A stretch of 64,000 nucleotides of DNA from Rhodanobacter soli (lineage in GTDB: Bacteria; Pseudomonadota; Gammaproteobacteria; Xanthomonadales; Rhodanobacteraceae). Shown here in pieces: positions 41,078-49,241 of this stretch (position 1 is its first letter; every line of letters starts with the position of its first letter). The translations under genes and the position numbers were made by a program. The notes under the pieces are model-generated. The model saw only the letters and a list, made by a program, of their open reading frames with translations, searched no databases and was not told where the DNA came from. The DNA lies in NCBI RefSeq assembly GCF_040548735.1, contig NZ_JBEPSD010000002.1, positions 1 to 64,000 of the forward strand. The letters run 5' to 3'.

Positions 41078-41374
41078 TCAGCCGGTCTTGGCCTCGCCCT
41101 TGGGTTCGCTCTTGGCCGCCTGCTTGCCTTCCGGCAGGGTGACCGAGAGTTCGAGGATTTCGTGGCCGCTGTCGCGCTCGAAGTTGATGTTGATCGCATC
41201 GAGATCGACGTGGACGTATTTCTTGATCACTTCGAGCAGTTCGTTGCGCATCATCGGCAGATAGTCCGGTGCGCCGCGGGTGGAGCGCTCCTGCGCCACG
41301 ATGATGCGCAGGCGCTCGCGCGCCACCGTGGCGGTGGCTTCAGGCTTGCGCTTCAGGAAATCGAGAATACCCAT
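41078..41374 (-). CDS. minE: Cell division topological specificity factor MinE
   Basis: A 98-aa protein, MGILDFLKRKPEATATVARERLRIIVAQERSTRG, with the membrane-targeting N-terminal amphipathic helix, the anti-MinCD region (RLRIIVAQERS) and the C-terminal dimerisation domain (VIKKYVHVDLDAININFERD). It stimulates MinD ATPase and restricts MinCD to the poles. The tail (KQAAKSEPKGEAKTG) is longer than in E. coli. It starts 5 bp after minD. Confidence 0.95.
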   Translation of the reverse strand: MGILDFLKRKPEATATVARERLRIIVAQERSTRGAPDYLPMMRNELLEVIKKYVHVDLDAININFERDSGHEILELSVTLPEGKQAAKSEPKGEAKTG

Positions 41375-41379
41375 CGTGA

Positions 41380-42195
41380 TCAACCTCCGAACACGCGCTG
41401 GAGAAAGCCCTTCTTGGGCACGTCGATGAAGCGCAACGGGCGCTCTTCGCCGAGGATGCGGGCCACGGTGTCGCTGTATGCCTGGCCGGCATGTGACGTG
41501 GCATCGACGATCACCGGGATGCCGTTGTTGGAGGCGGTCAGCACGTTCTCCGATTCGGGGATCACGCCGACCACCTCGATGCCGAGGATCTCCTCGACGT
41601 CCTTGACGCTGAGCATTTCGCCGATCGCCACGCGCGCCGGGTTGTAGCGGGTCAGCAGCAGGTGCTGGGTGACGGCGCCTTCGCCGCGTTCGGCGCGCCG
41701 GGTCTTGCTGGCGAGCAGGCCGAGGATGCGGTCGGAATCGCGCACCGAGGACACTTCCGGGTTGACCACCACGACCGCGTGGTCGGCGAAGTACATCGCC
41801 AGATGCGCGCCTTTCTCGATGCCGGCCGGCGAGTCGCACACGACGTAGTCGAAACCGTCCTCGGACAGGCCGTCGAGTACCTTCTCGACGCCTTCCTGGG
41901 TCAGCGCGTCCTTGTCGCGGGTCTGGCTGGCGGCCAGCACGTACAGGTTGTCGTGGCGCTTGTCCTTGATCAGCGACTGCTTCAGCGTGGCTTCGCCGTG
42001 CACGACGTTGACGAAGTCGTACACCACCCGGCGTTCGCAGCCCATGATCAGGTCGAGATTGCGCAGGCCGACGTCGAAGTCGATGACGGCGGTTTTCTTG
42101 CCGGCCATGGCCAGGCCGGTGGCGAGGGAGGCGCTGGTCGTCGTCTTGCCGACGCCGCCTTTGCCGGAGGTGACAACGATAATCTCAGCAGTCAA
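41380..42195 (-). CDS. minD: Septum site-determining protein MinD
   Basis: A 271-aa membrane-associated ATPase. The deviant Walker A is TSGKGGVGKTTTSASLA (residues about 9-25), followed by VIDFDVGLRNLDLIMG and VVCDSPAGIEKGA (Walker B). The C-terminal amphipathic membrane-targeting helix is LQRVFGG. MinD recruits MinC and is displaced by MinE. It sits between minC (38-bp gap) and minE in the usual order. Confidence 0.97.
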   Translation of the reverse strand: MTAEIIVVTSGKGGVGKTTTSASLATGLAMAGKKTAVIDFDVGLRNLDLIMGCERRVVYDFVNVVHGEATLKQSLIKDKRHDNLYVLAASQTRDKDALTQEGVEKVLDGLSEDGFDYVVCDSPAGIEKGAHLAMYFADHAVVVVNPEVSSVRDSDRILGLLASKTRRAERGEGAVTQHLLLTRYNPARVAIGEMLSVKDVEEILGIEVVGVIPESENVLTASNNGIPVIVDATSHAGQAYSDTVARILGEERPLRFIDVPKKGFLQRVFGG

Positions 42196-42232
42196 GGGCC
42201 CATCTCCGCATGTTTGTTTTTGTTGTAGGTGG

Positions 42233-43003
42233 TTACAGCTTGGCGATCAACAGCTTGTCGCCTTCGAGCCAGCATTGCACGGACTGGCCCTCGAGGTCGT
42301 CAGGAATCTGTTCGAACACGCGATATTGCCCGGCGATCGCCACCAGCTCGGCACGGAAGTCGGACACGAAGATGCGCGCCTTGCCGTCGCCCTGCGCACC
42401 GGCCATGGCGCGGCCGCGCAGGCCGCCGTAAATGTGGATGTTGCCGTCGGCGATCACCTCGGCGCCGTTGGCGACGGCGCCGGTGACGATGAGGTCACGC
42501 TCGCGTGCGTAGATCTGCTGGCCCGAGCGCACCGAACCGGCATGGTGCTGCGCGCCCTGCATGCTGCCGGGCGGCGGCGCGGACAGGATCGGTTCGCGCT
42601 GCACCGCCGGGGCGGGCTCGGCGCGCGTGGCCGGTTCGGCGGCGGGAGCGCTGCCCTGGGCCGGCTCGTAGGCGGCGCGGAACTTGGCGATCAGCGGCAG
42701 GCCCATGCGCTTGGCCAGCGCCTCGGTTTCGCTGGTGCCGTAGGCCAGGCCCACCGGCAGCATGCCGGCGCTGCGCACCGCTTCGAGCAAGGCATCGACG
42801 GCGCCGTCGTCGGGCAGGTTGAGCAGGTGGCTCAGGTCCAGCACCACGGCGGCGCGGGCAAACATCTGCGGCGCGGCGCGCACGCGGCGTTCGAGTTCGT
42901 CGCACAGCGCGGCGGCGTCGACCCGGCGCACGCGCACGCAGGCAATGCCGACCTGGCCGAAGCGCAGATCGCAGGCATCGGTGGTATCCATTTTTGCATT
43001 CAT
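42233..43003 (-). CDS. minC: Septum site-determining protein MinC
   Basis: A 256-aa FtsZ assembly inhibitor. The N-terminal FtsZ-binding domain (residues about 10-110: LRFGQVGIACVRVRRVDAAAL, VVLDLSHLLNLPDDG) is joined by a Pro/Ala-rich linker to the C-terminal beta-helix (RSGQQIYARERDLIVTGAVANGAEVIADGNIHIYG), which binds MinD. It overlaps the upstream GNAT gene by ATGA. The ATG at 43003 is used; MDTTDACDLRFGQ at 42991 is a second possibility. Confidence 0.94.
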   Translation of the reverse strand: MNAKMDTTDACDLRFGQVGIACVRVRRVDAAALCDELERRVRAAPQMFARAAVVLDLSHLLNLPDDGAVDALLEAVRSAGMLPVGLAYGTSETEALAKRMGLPLIAKFRAAYEPAQGSAPAAEPATRAEPAPAVQREPILSAPPPGSMQGAQHHAGSVRSGQQIYARERDLIVTGAVANGAEVIADGNIHIYGGLRGRAMAGAQGDGKARIFVSDFRAELVAIAGQYRVFEQIPDDLEGQSVQCWLEGDKLLIAKL

Positions 43004-43620
43004 GGGCGCCGCTCTCCGGCGAGGCGGCGCGGGGTGGAATCGTGCAGGGCAGGGCGTTCGCGTTCGGCCAGCCACGGTACGTCGGGCAGGCCGCCGTGTT
43101 CGAGCCAGGTGTCGCGCACATAGGCGTAGCTGGGCAGGTCGCGGGCCAGCAGGCTGACCTGCGGGCCGTGCTCGCCCATGCGCTGCTGGCCCACTTCCTG
43201 GAAGCCGTAGGTGCCGTGGAAGAGCACCACCACGTCGTCGCGCGGCTCCAGGAACACCTCGCAGGTGAGCAGCGGAACGCGCACCTCGGCGTAGCTGTGC
43301 ACGTCGCAGTAGAAGATGCGGCCCAGGCCGTGGCGGCGGTAGGCGTTCGCGATCACGATGCGGTCGATGTAGACGAACTGCGGGTAGTGTTCGGCAAACC
43401 AGCGGTAGTTCGGGCTGGCGTAGTCGCTGCCTTCGCGCAGCGCGATCAGGAACCCGGCCAGGTGACCGTCGATTTCGGCCACGCGGAAATACTCGGCGTG
43501 CTCGTGGAAGTAGCGCAACTGGGCTGTATCGAGGGCGAGGATGGAGCGACCGGCGGCGTTGTTGAGCGCCAGTACGGCATCCAGGTCGTGCTCGCGCACG
43601 TCGCGGATGGCAAGGGCCAT
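43000..43620 (-). CDS. GNAT family N-acetyltransferase
   Basis: A 206-aa GNAT protein starting MALAIRDVREHDLDAVLALN, with GGAG 9 bases ahead. It has the acetyl-CoA fold pattern (YFRVAEIDGHLAGFLIALREG, then RIVIANAYRRHGLGRIFY as motif A, and LTCEVFLEPRDDVVVLFHGTYGFQEVG). It is the first gene of the min operon, ending inside the minC start codon (ATGA). That coupling is unusual, and the substrate is unknown. The acetyl-CoA binding loop is R-x-H-G-L-G. Confidence 0.87.
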   Translation of the reverse strand: MALAIRDVREHDLDAVLALNNAAGRSILALDTAQLRYFHEHAEYFRVAEIDGHLAGFLIALREGSDYASPNYRWFAEHYPQFVYIDRIVIANAYRRHGLGRIFYCDVHSYAEVRVPLLTCEVFLEPRDDVVVLFHGTYGFQEVGQQRMGEHGPQVSLLARDLPSYAYVRDTWLEHGGLPDVPWLAERERPALHDSTPRRLAGERRP

Positions 43621-43817
43621 TCGTTGCTCCGCAATGATGGAATCGGGGACGAGGTCGGGCAGCAGCCTCGCGCAATGGCCCATTATGACATGCGGCCGTG
43701 GCCCTTACATCTCGCAAGGGCACATGTAAAAGCTTCGTAAAGCGGCGGCCGGGAGGCGCCCCCGGCCATGACTTCTCGCGCATTGCGCGAAACCCCCGCA
43801 CGTCCAATGATGCAGGG

Positions 43818-45041
43818 ATGCGCTGGCCCTTCTTCAACCATATCCGCCTGCTCCGCTATGCGGGCTTCTTCACTTACCTGTCGGCCGGCACGCCGCTGGT
43901 GACGAACTGGGCTGCCGAGCGTCTCGACCAGCTGCACCGTCCGAATTTCTCGCTGCTGCTGTGGACCCTGTGCTACCTGATCTTCGGCCTGATGTACTGG
44001 CTGCTGACCAGCAACCTCGGCTCGCGCCGCTATCCTGTGCTGAAGCTGCTGGGGCTGGCCTTGATGACGGCGGCGGCGGTGGCGGTGGGCTGGTACAGCC
44101 ACAGCGGCCTGTCGGCGATGCTGATGGTGGTCGCCTCGCTGGTGCTGCCGTGGCTGCTGCCGTTCTGGCTCGCCGCGTTCTGGCTGGTGCTGCAGCATCT
44201 GAGCCTGGTGGCGGTCTTCGCGGGCTGGCCCGAATACGATCACAGCATCGCGGTGGGCTTCATCCAGGCCAGCATCTACCTGGGCATCTCGGTACTGGTG
44301 TTCGTGACCTCGACGGTGGCCAGCCAGCAGGCCGAACAGCGCGAGGTGCAGCGCCGGCTGAATTCCGAACTGCGCGCCACCCGCGCCCTGCTGGCCGAGT
44401 CCAGCCGGATCGCCGAGCGCATGCGCATCGCGCGCGACCTGCATGACTTGATCGGCCATCACCTGACCGCGCTGAGCCTGAACCTGGAGGTGGCCAGCCA
44501 CCTCACCAACGAGTCCGCGGGCGCGCACGTGCGCAAGGCGCAGAGCACGGCCAAGCTGCTGCTGGCCGATGTGCGCGAGGTGGTCAGCGAGCTGCGCCAG
44601 GACGACGCGATCGACCTGACCCAGGCGCTGCGCAGCCTCACCGAGGGCGTGCCCGGCCTGAGCGTGCACGTGGTCATGCCGCCGCGCTTCAGCGTGGAGG
44701 ACCCGCGTCGCGCCCAGGTGCTGCTGCGTTGCGCCCAGGAAATCATCACCAATACCGCCAAGCACGCCGGCGCGCGCAATCTGTGGCTGAACTTCGCCTA
44801 TGCCGGGGAAAATTTGCTTGGCCTGCACGCGCGCGACGACGGTCGCGGCGCCGAGAACGTCGAGCCGGGCAATGGCCTGTCCGGCATGCGCGAGCGGCTG
44901 GCTGAATTCGGCGGCAGCGTGACGCTGGATGCCGGGCTGAGCCAGGGTTTTGCGTTGACCGTGCGGCTGCCGCTGGGCGAGCACACGGCGCTGGCGCACG
45001 CGCCGACGCGGTTTGAGCCGCCGGCGCTGAATGTGTCGTAA
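43818..45041 (+). CDS. NarL-type (HisKA_3) sensor histidine kinase
   Basis: A 407-aa kinase. About five to six membrane segments occupy residues 10-165 without a large periplasmic domain, as in DesK-like sensors of membrane state. The dimerisation motif is RIARDLHDLIGHHLTALSLNLE with phospho-His at about H209, followed by a HATPase_c domain (CAQEIITNTAKHAGARNLWL, ARDDGRGAENVEPGNGLSGMRERL). The response regulator gene follows after 106 bp. The start MRWPFFNHIRLLRY has a GCAGGG site; an open frame to 43698 upstream is unconserved. Confidence 0.92.
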   Translation: MRWPFFNHIRLLRYAGFFTYLSAGTPLVTNWAAERLDQLHRPNFSLLLWTLCYLIFGLMYWLLTSNLGSRRYPVLKLLGLALMTAAAVAVGWYSHSGLSAMLMVVASLVLPWLLPFWLAAFWLVLQHLSLVAVFAGWPEYDHSIAVGFIQASIYLGISVLVFVTSTVASQQAEQREVQRRLNSELRATRALLAESSRIAERMRIARDLHDLIGHHLTALSLNLEVASHLTNESAGAHVRKAQSTAKLLLADVREVVSELRQDDAIDLTQALRSLTEGVPGLSVHVVMPPRFSVEDPRRAQVLLRCAQEIITNTAKHAGARNLWLNFAYAGENLLGLHARDDGRGAENVEPGNGLSGMRERLAEFGGSVTLDAGLSQGFALTVRLPLGEHTALAHAPTRFEPPALNVS

Positions 45042-45147
45042 TCTTGGCGGCCCGCGCCGGGGCGCAAAGTGCGCCGATGTTGGCAGCGGCTCCGACCGCC
45101 AGCTGTCAGTATCATTTCCTTAAGTCACGTTTGTCCGAGGATCCGCG

Positions 45148-45789
45148 ATGATTTCCGTTTGTCTCGTCGACGACCAGAATCTGGTGCGCCAGGGCGTTCG
45201 ATCGCTGCTGGACCTGGCTGAAGATATCCGCGTGGTGGCCGAGTGCGCCGACGGCGCCCAGGCGGTGCAGGACATCCCGCGAGTCAAGCCCGACGTGGTG
45301 CTGCTGGACCTGCGCATGCCGAACATGAGCGGGCTGGAAGTGCTGCAGGCGTTGTCCGCCCGCAACGAGCTGCCGCCGACCATCATCCTCACCACCTTCG
45401 ACGACGACCAGTTGGTGCTGCAGGGCCTCAAGGCCGGCGCCCGCGGCTATCTGCTGAAGGACGTCTCGCTGGAGCAACTGGTCGAGGCCGTGCGCACCGT
45501 GGCCGGCGGCGGCTCGCTGGTGGCGCCGATGGTCACCCAGCGCCTGATGGCCGGGGTGGCGCGGATGCAGAACAATTTCACCAGCCTGGAGCAGCCCGAC
45601 CCGCTGACCGAGCGCGAGACCGAGATCCTGCGGCTGCTGTCCGGCGGCTACAGCAACAAGGAGATCGCCAATTCGCTGAAGGTGGCCGAAGGCACGGTGA
45701 AGAACCACGTTTCCAACATCCTGTCCAAGCTCGGCGTGCGCGACCGCACCCGCGCCGTGCTGAAAGCGCTGGAAATGGGCATCGTCTGA
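45148..45789 (+). CDS. NarL/FixJ family response regulator
   Basis: A 213-aa regulator with receiver domain (MISVCLVDDQNLVRQGVRSL; acceptor Asp54 in VLLDLRMPNM; conserved Thr in ILTTFDDD; Lys in YLLKDVS) and a LuxR-type helix-turn-helix (LTERETEILRLLSGGYSNKEIANSLKVAEGTVKNHVSNILSKLGV). Partner of the preceding kinase. Regulated genes are unknown; the downstream ABC system is a candidate by position. Confidence 0.95.
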   Translation: MISVCLVDDQNLVRQGVRSLLDLAEDIRVVAECADGAQAVQDIPRVKPDVVLLDLRMPNMSGLEVLQALSARNELPPTIILTTFDDDQLVLQGLKAGARGYLLKDVSLEQLVEAVRTVAGGGSLVAPMVTQRLMAGVARMQNNFTSLEQPDPLTERETEILRLLSGGYSNKEIANSLKVAEGTVKNHVSNILSKLGVRDRTRAVLKALEMGIV

Positions 45790-45794
45790 AACAG

Positions 45795-45812
45795 GCCGGG
45801 CGCTGGCCCGGC
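45795..45812 (+). terminator. Possible terminator after the response regulator gene
   Basis: A 7-bp stem GCCGGGC/GCCCGGC with loop GCTG begins six bases past the stop codon. It lacks a T-run, so its strength is uncertain. Confidence 0.35.
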
Positions 45813-46029
45813 GCCGTCGTCACGGGGCCCTGCAGCAGCTCGCTTTTGGCCTTCCGGATGGGGCGACGCCGACGATAGCGTTCCAGCCCGTGAGCAAGTA
45901 ACATCCGTAGCTTCGGCGTTTGCCGACCCCCTGCCATGGCCCTCGGGATGAACCCTCGGGCGGGCCCGCGCGGACGGCTGGGGCAACACTATCTAGGTAT
46001 GGCGTAAAGACGCTTCGGAGAACTCTGGA

Positions 46030-47394
46030 ATGATGCGTGTCTTTGAATTTCTTGTTGCCCTGGTCATCGTTGCGATCATCGGTGTCCTGGCGGCTGTGGT
46101 CATGCCCGGCAGCGGTCATGTGGAGCGCCAGCTGGTCATCGGCAAGGACATGCGGCAGGTCTACGACGTGCTCGACAACTATCGCCGGTTGCCGGACTAC
46201 TCCGTACTGCGCTCGTTCGACCCGAACATCCAGTTCAACTTTTCCGGCAAGGCCTATGGCCCGGGCGCCGAAGTCAGCTGGACCAGCACCGACCCCAAGG
46301 TCGGCAACGGCGGCCTGACCATCGCCAGCGCCACGCCGGAGTTCGACAAGATCGACAGCAACACCAAGACCGCCAGCATCGTCTGGAACCTGGACAACAG
46401 CTGGCGCGGCCTGGACAAGCATTTCACGCTGGACCTGGAGCGCCAGGGCAGCCGCGGACAGCTGACCCAGGTCACCTGGTCGTATGACGTTTCCTACGGC
46501 TGGAACCTGGTCAACCGCTTCGCCAACCTGTACATCCATGGCGATCCCGACTCGTTCATCCAGTTCAGCCTGAACAACCTGCAGAACGTGCTGGCCGGCG
46601 TGCCGAACATCGACTACAGCCAGCTGATCCCGTACATCGAACAGACCCAGCCGACCCCGGTCCTGCTGGTGTCCACCTCGATCCAGCGCAAGGACGGCAT
46701 GGAGGCGGTGGAAGACGCCGTGACCAAGGCCAACACCGAGATCCAGGCGGCCGCCAAGAAGCTCGGCGTGAACGTCACCGGCTCGCGCATCCTGATCACC
46801 ACCAACTACGGCGACCAGACCTACAGCTTCGACGTGGCGTTCCCGATCGACTCCAGCACGCTGACCATCAATGGCCAGAGCGAGCAGCTGACCGCGGCGA
46901 CCCCGCCGTCGCTGGATGCCTCCGGCGCGCCGGCCGAGGCGAGCAGCGCGGCCGCTGCCGCGGACGCCAGCGTCGCTGCCGGCAGCCGTGACCGCTACGG
47001 CCGCCTGGTGGTGGACGGCAACGTGCGCGCCACGCTGGCCTTCGGCGGCGCGGCGCTGAAGGGCGTGTGGAACGGCACCTTCGCCGGCGTGCCGCAGACC
47101 CGCGACATGCTCAAGGCCTATGCGCAGACCCACGGCTACAAATACGACGACGTGGTCAACCGCGCCTACGACGTGATCGCGACGCCGGAAGTGAAGGATG
47201 CCGGCGGCAACATCACGACCTACGCGAAGTACAACGTGTTCCTGCCGATCAGCAATGCGCCGGAGCAGACTCCGGAACAGGAAGCCGGCTTGCAGCCGCC
47301 GACGCTCGAAGAGGCGCCGGCCGCGTCGGGCACGGCACCGGCCCCGGCCGGCAGCGCTGCCGCACCGGCCGAGGCAGCCAGCGCCGGCGAATAA
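46030..47394 (+). CDS. SRPBCC family membrane-anchored protein
   Basis: A 454-aa protein with an N-terminal membrane anchor (MMRVFEFLVALVIVAIIGVLAAVVMP) and an extracytoplasmic SRPBCC/polyketide-cyclase-like domain of about residues 30-180 (VERQLVIGKDMRQVYDVLDNYRRLPDYSVLRS, VTWSYDVSYGWNLVNRFANLYI). A middle region (IPYIEQTQPTPVLLVSTSIQRKDGMEA) resembles GyrI/bacterial effector-binding repeats. The C-terminus is a Pro/Ala/Glu-rich tail. A GGAG site lies about 11 bases before the ATG (a second ATG follows directly). Hydrophobic-ligand binding is a family expectation, not shown. Confidence 0.75.
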   Translation: MMRVFEFLVALVIVAIIGVLAAVVMPGSGHVERQLVIGKDMRQVYDVLDNYRRLPDYSVLRSFDPNIQFNFSGKAYGPGAEVSWTSTDPKVGNGGLTIASATPEFDKIDSNTKTASIVWNLDNSWRGLDKHFTLDLERQGSRGQLTQVTWSYDVSYGWNLVNRFANLYIHGDPDSFIQFSLNNLQNVLAGVPNIDYSQLIPYIEQTQPTPVLLVSTSIQRKDGMEAVEDAVTKANTEIQAAAKKLGVNVTGSRILITTNYGDQTYSFDVAFPIDSSTLTINGQSEQLTAATPPSLDASGAPAEASSAAAAADASVAAGSRDRYGRLVVDGNVRATLAFGGAALKGVWNGTFAGVPQTRDMLKAYAQTHGYKYDDVVNRAYDVIATPEVKDAGGNITTYAKYNVFLPISNAPEQTPEQEAGLQPPTLEEAPAASGTAPAPAGSAAAPAEAASAGE

Positions 47395-47420
47395 GCCGGG
47401 CGCCGCTGCAGCACATCGAG

Positions 47421-47451
47421 AGGCCCTTCCATCCGGAAGGGCCTTTTCGTT
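47421..47451 (+). terminator. Rho-independent terminator
   Basis: A 10-bp perfect stem AGGCCCTTCC/GGAAGGGCCT with loop ATCC, followed by TTTCGTTT, 27 bases after the SRPBCC stop. This separates that gene from the ABC operon. Confidence 0.85.
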
Positions 47452-47561
47452 TCAGGGCCGCGGATCGATGTCTTTGCGGTACATTGCAGGGCGATCCGCG
47501 GCGCCGGCCGGTCAAGCCGCCCGTGCACGACGTGACACCCCGCCACAGCCCACCGCCGGAC

Positions 47562-48506
47562 ATGATCGAGACCGACCAGCTCACCCGATGCTATGGCAAC
47601 CTGACCGCAGTGGACGCACTGAGCATTCGTGTCGAGCCCGGCCAGGTGCTCGGCCTGCTCGGACCCAATGGCGCCGGCAAGTCCACCGCGATGCGCATGA
47701 TCGCCGGGTTCCTGGTGCCCACCTCGGGCACCGCGCGGGTTTGCGGCTACGACGTCGTCCGCGAGCCGTTGAAGGCGAAGCGCGCGCTCGGCTACCTGCC
47801 CGAGGGCGCGCCCAGCTACGGCGAGATGACGGTGCGCGAGTTCCTGCAATTCATCGTGCGCATGCGCGGACTCAAGGCCGAGGCAGGCTACCGGCAATTC
47901 GACGCGGTGGTGCAGCAACTGCAGCTGGAGGACGTGCTGGGGCTGTGCATCGACACGCTGTCGAAGGGCCTGCGCCGGCGCGTCGGACTGGCCCAGGCGA
48001 TCCTGCACGACCCGCCGGTGCTGATGCTGGACGAACCCACCGACGGCCTCGATCCGAACCAGAAGCATGCGGTGCGCCAGCTGATCGACATGATGGCGCG
48101 CGACCGCACGATCCTGATCTCCACCCATCTGCTGGAGGAAGTGCACGCGCTGTGCAACCGGGTGGTGATCATCGCCCGCGGCAAGCTGCTGGCGGATGCC
48201 ACGCCGGCCGAGCTGGAGGCGCGCTCGCGTTATCACGGCGCGGTGTCGTTCAGCGCGCCGGGCAGCGGCATGTCGCAGGAGATGCTGGGCCGCCTGCCGC
48301 AGGTGGCGGCGATCGAGGTCGATCCGCTGGACGGCCGCATCACGGTGTTCCCGAAACCGGGCGAGCGGATCCTGGAGGCGGTCGAGACGCTGCTGCGCGA
48401 ACAGGGGCTGGAGGTGTCGGAGATCCAGCTCGAGCGCGGCCGGCTGGACGAGGTGTTCCGCCATATCACCACCTGTGACGGCGATGCTGCCGGAGGCCAC
48501 GCATGA
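47562..48506 (+). CDS. ABC transporter ATP-binding protein (GldA-like)
   Basis: A 314-aa ATPase: Walker A GPNGAGKSTAMRM, signature LSKGLRRRVGLAQA, Walker B VLMLDEPTDGLDP, switch His in LISTHLLEE. The extra C-terminal region after about residue 215 is typical of the DrrA/GldA subgroup. Here it pairs with a GldF-type permease (ATGA overlap) and a GldG-type protein. The start at 47562 is set by MIETDQLTRCYG; in-frame GTG codons upstream are less likely. The substrate of the bacterial GldAFG-like systems outside Bacteroidetes is unknown. Confidence 0.9.
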   Translation: MIETDQLTRCYGNLTAVDALSIRVEPGQVLGLLGPNGAGKSTAMRMIAGFLVPTSGTARVCGYDVVREPLKAKRALGYLPEGAPSYGEMTVREFLQFIVRMRGLKAEAGYRQFDAVVQQLQLEDVLGLCIDTLSKGLRRRVGLAQAILHDPPVLMLDEPTDGLDPNQKHAVRQLIDMMARDRTILISTHLLEEVHALCNRVVIIARGKLLADATPAELEARSRYHGAVSFSAPGSGMSQEMLGRLPQVAAIEVDPLDGRITVFPKPGERILEAVETLLREQGLEVSEIQLERGRLDEVFRHITTCDGDAAGGHA

Positions 48507-49237
48507 GCCCGGTCAACGCCGTGCTTCGGCGTGAGCTGCGCAGCTATTTCGTGACGCCGGTGGCGTACGTGTTCCTGGTGATTTTCCTGGTGCTGGCCGG
48601 CATCCTCACGTTCTATGCGGGCGATTTCTACGAGCGCGGCCAGGCCGACCTGCAACCGTTCTTCATGATGCATCCGTGGCTGTATCTGATCCTGGTGCCG
48701 GCGATCACCATGCGCATGTGGGCGGAGGAAGCCAAGGGCGGCACGCTGGAGTTGCTGCTGACCCTGCCGCTGACGCTGTGGCAGGCGATGCTGGGGAAGT
48801 TCTTCGCGGCGTGGCTGTTCATCGGGCTGGCGCTGGTACTGACGTTCCCGATCTGGATCACCGTCAACTACCTGGGCTCGCCGGACAACGGCGTGATCCT
48901 GGCCGGCTACCTGGGCAGCTGGCTGATGGCGGGGAGCTTCATCGCCATCGGTGCCTGCCTGTCCGCGCTGACCCGCAGCCAGGTGGTGGCGTTCATCCTC
49001 ACCGCGCTGGTGTGCGTGCTGCTGATCCTGGTCGGCCAGCCGCAGGTGCTGGATTTCTTCTCAGGCACCTTGCCGCGCAAACTGATCAACGCGGTGGCGC
49101 ACTTGTCCATGCTGCGGCACTTCGAGGCGATCGCGCGTGGCGTGCTGGATATCCGCGACCTGATGTATTTCCTGCTCAGCACGATCGGCTGGCTCGTCGC
49201 CGGCGTACTGCTGCTCGACCTGAAACGGACGCGTTGA
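48503..49237 (+). CDS. ABC transporter permease (GldF-like)
   Basis: A 244-aa ABC-2 permease with six membrane segments: YFVTPVAYVFLVIFLVLAGIL, then HPWLYLILVPAITMRMWAEEAKGGTLELLLTLPLT, which is the EExxxGT-type conserved motif of this family, and DFFSGTLPRKLINAVAHLSMLRHFEAIARG. It overlaps the ATPase gene by ATGA and is followed after 4 bp by the GldG-like gene, so all three are one operon. Confidence 0.92.
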   Translation: MSPVNAVLRRELRSYFVTPVAYVFLVIFLVLAGILTFYAGDFYERGQADLQPFFMMHPWLYLILVPAITMRMWAEEAKGGTLELLLTLPLTLWQAMLGKFFAAWLFIGLALVLTFPIWITVNYLGSPDNGVILAGYLGSWLMAGSFIAIGACLSALTRSQVVAFILTALVCVLLILVGQPQVLDFFSGTLPRKLINAVAHLSMLRHFEAIARGVLDIRDLMYFLLSTIGWLVAGVLLLDLKRTR

Positions 49238-49241
49238 CGCC

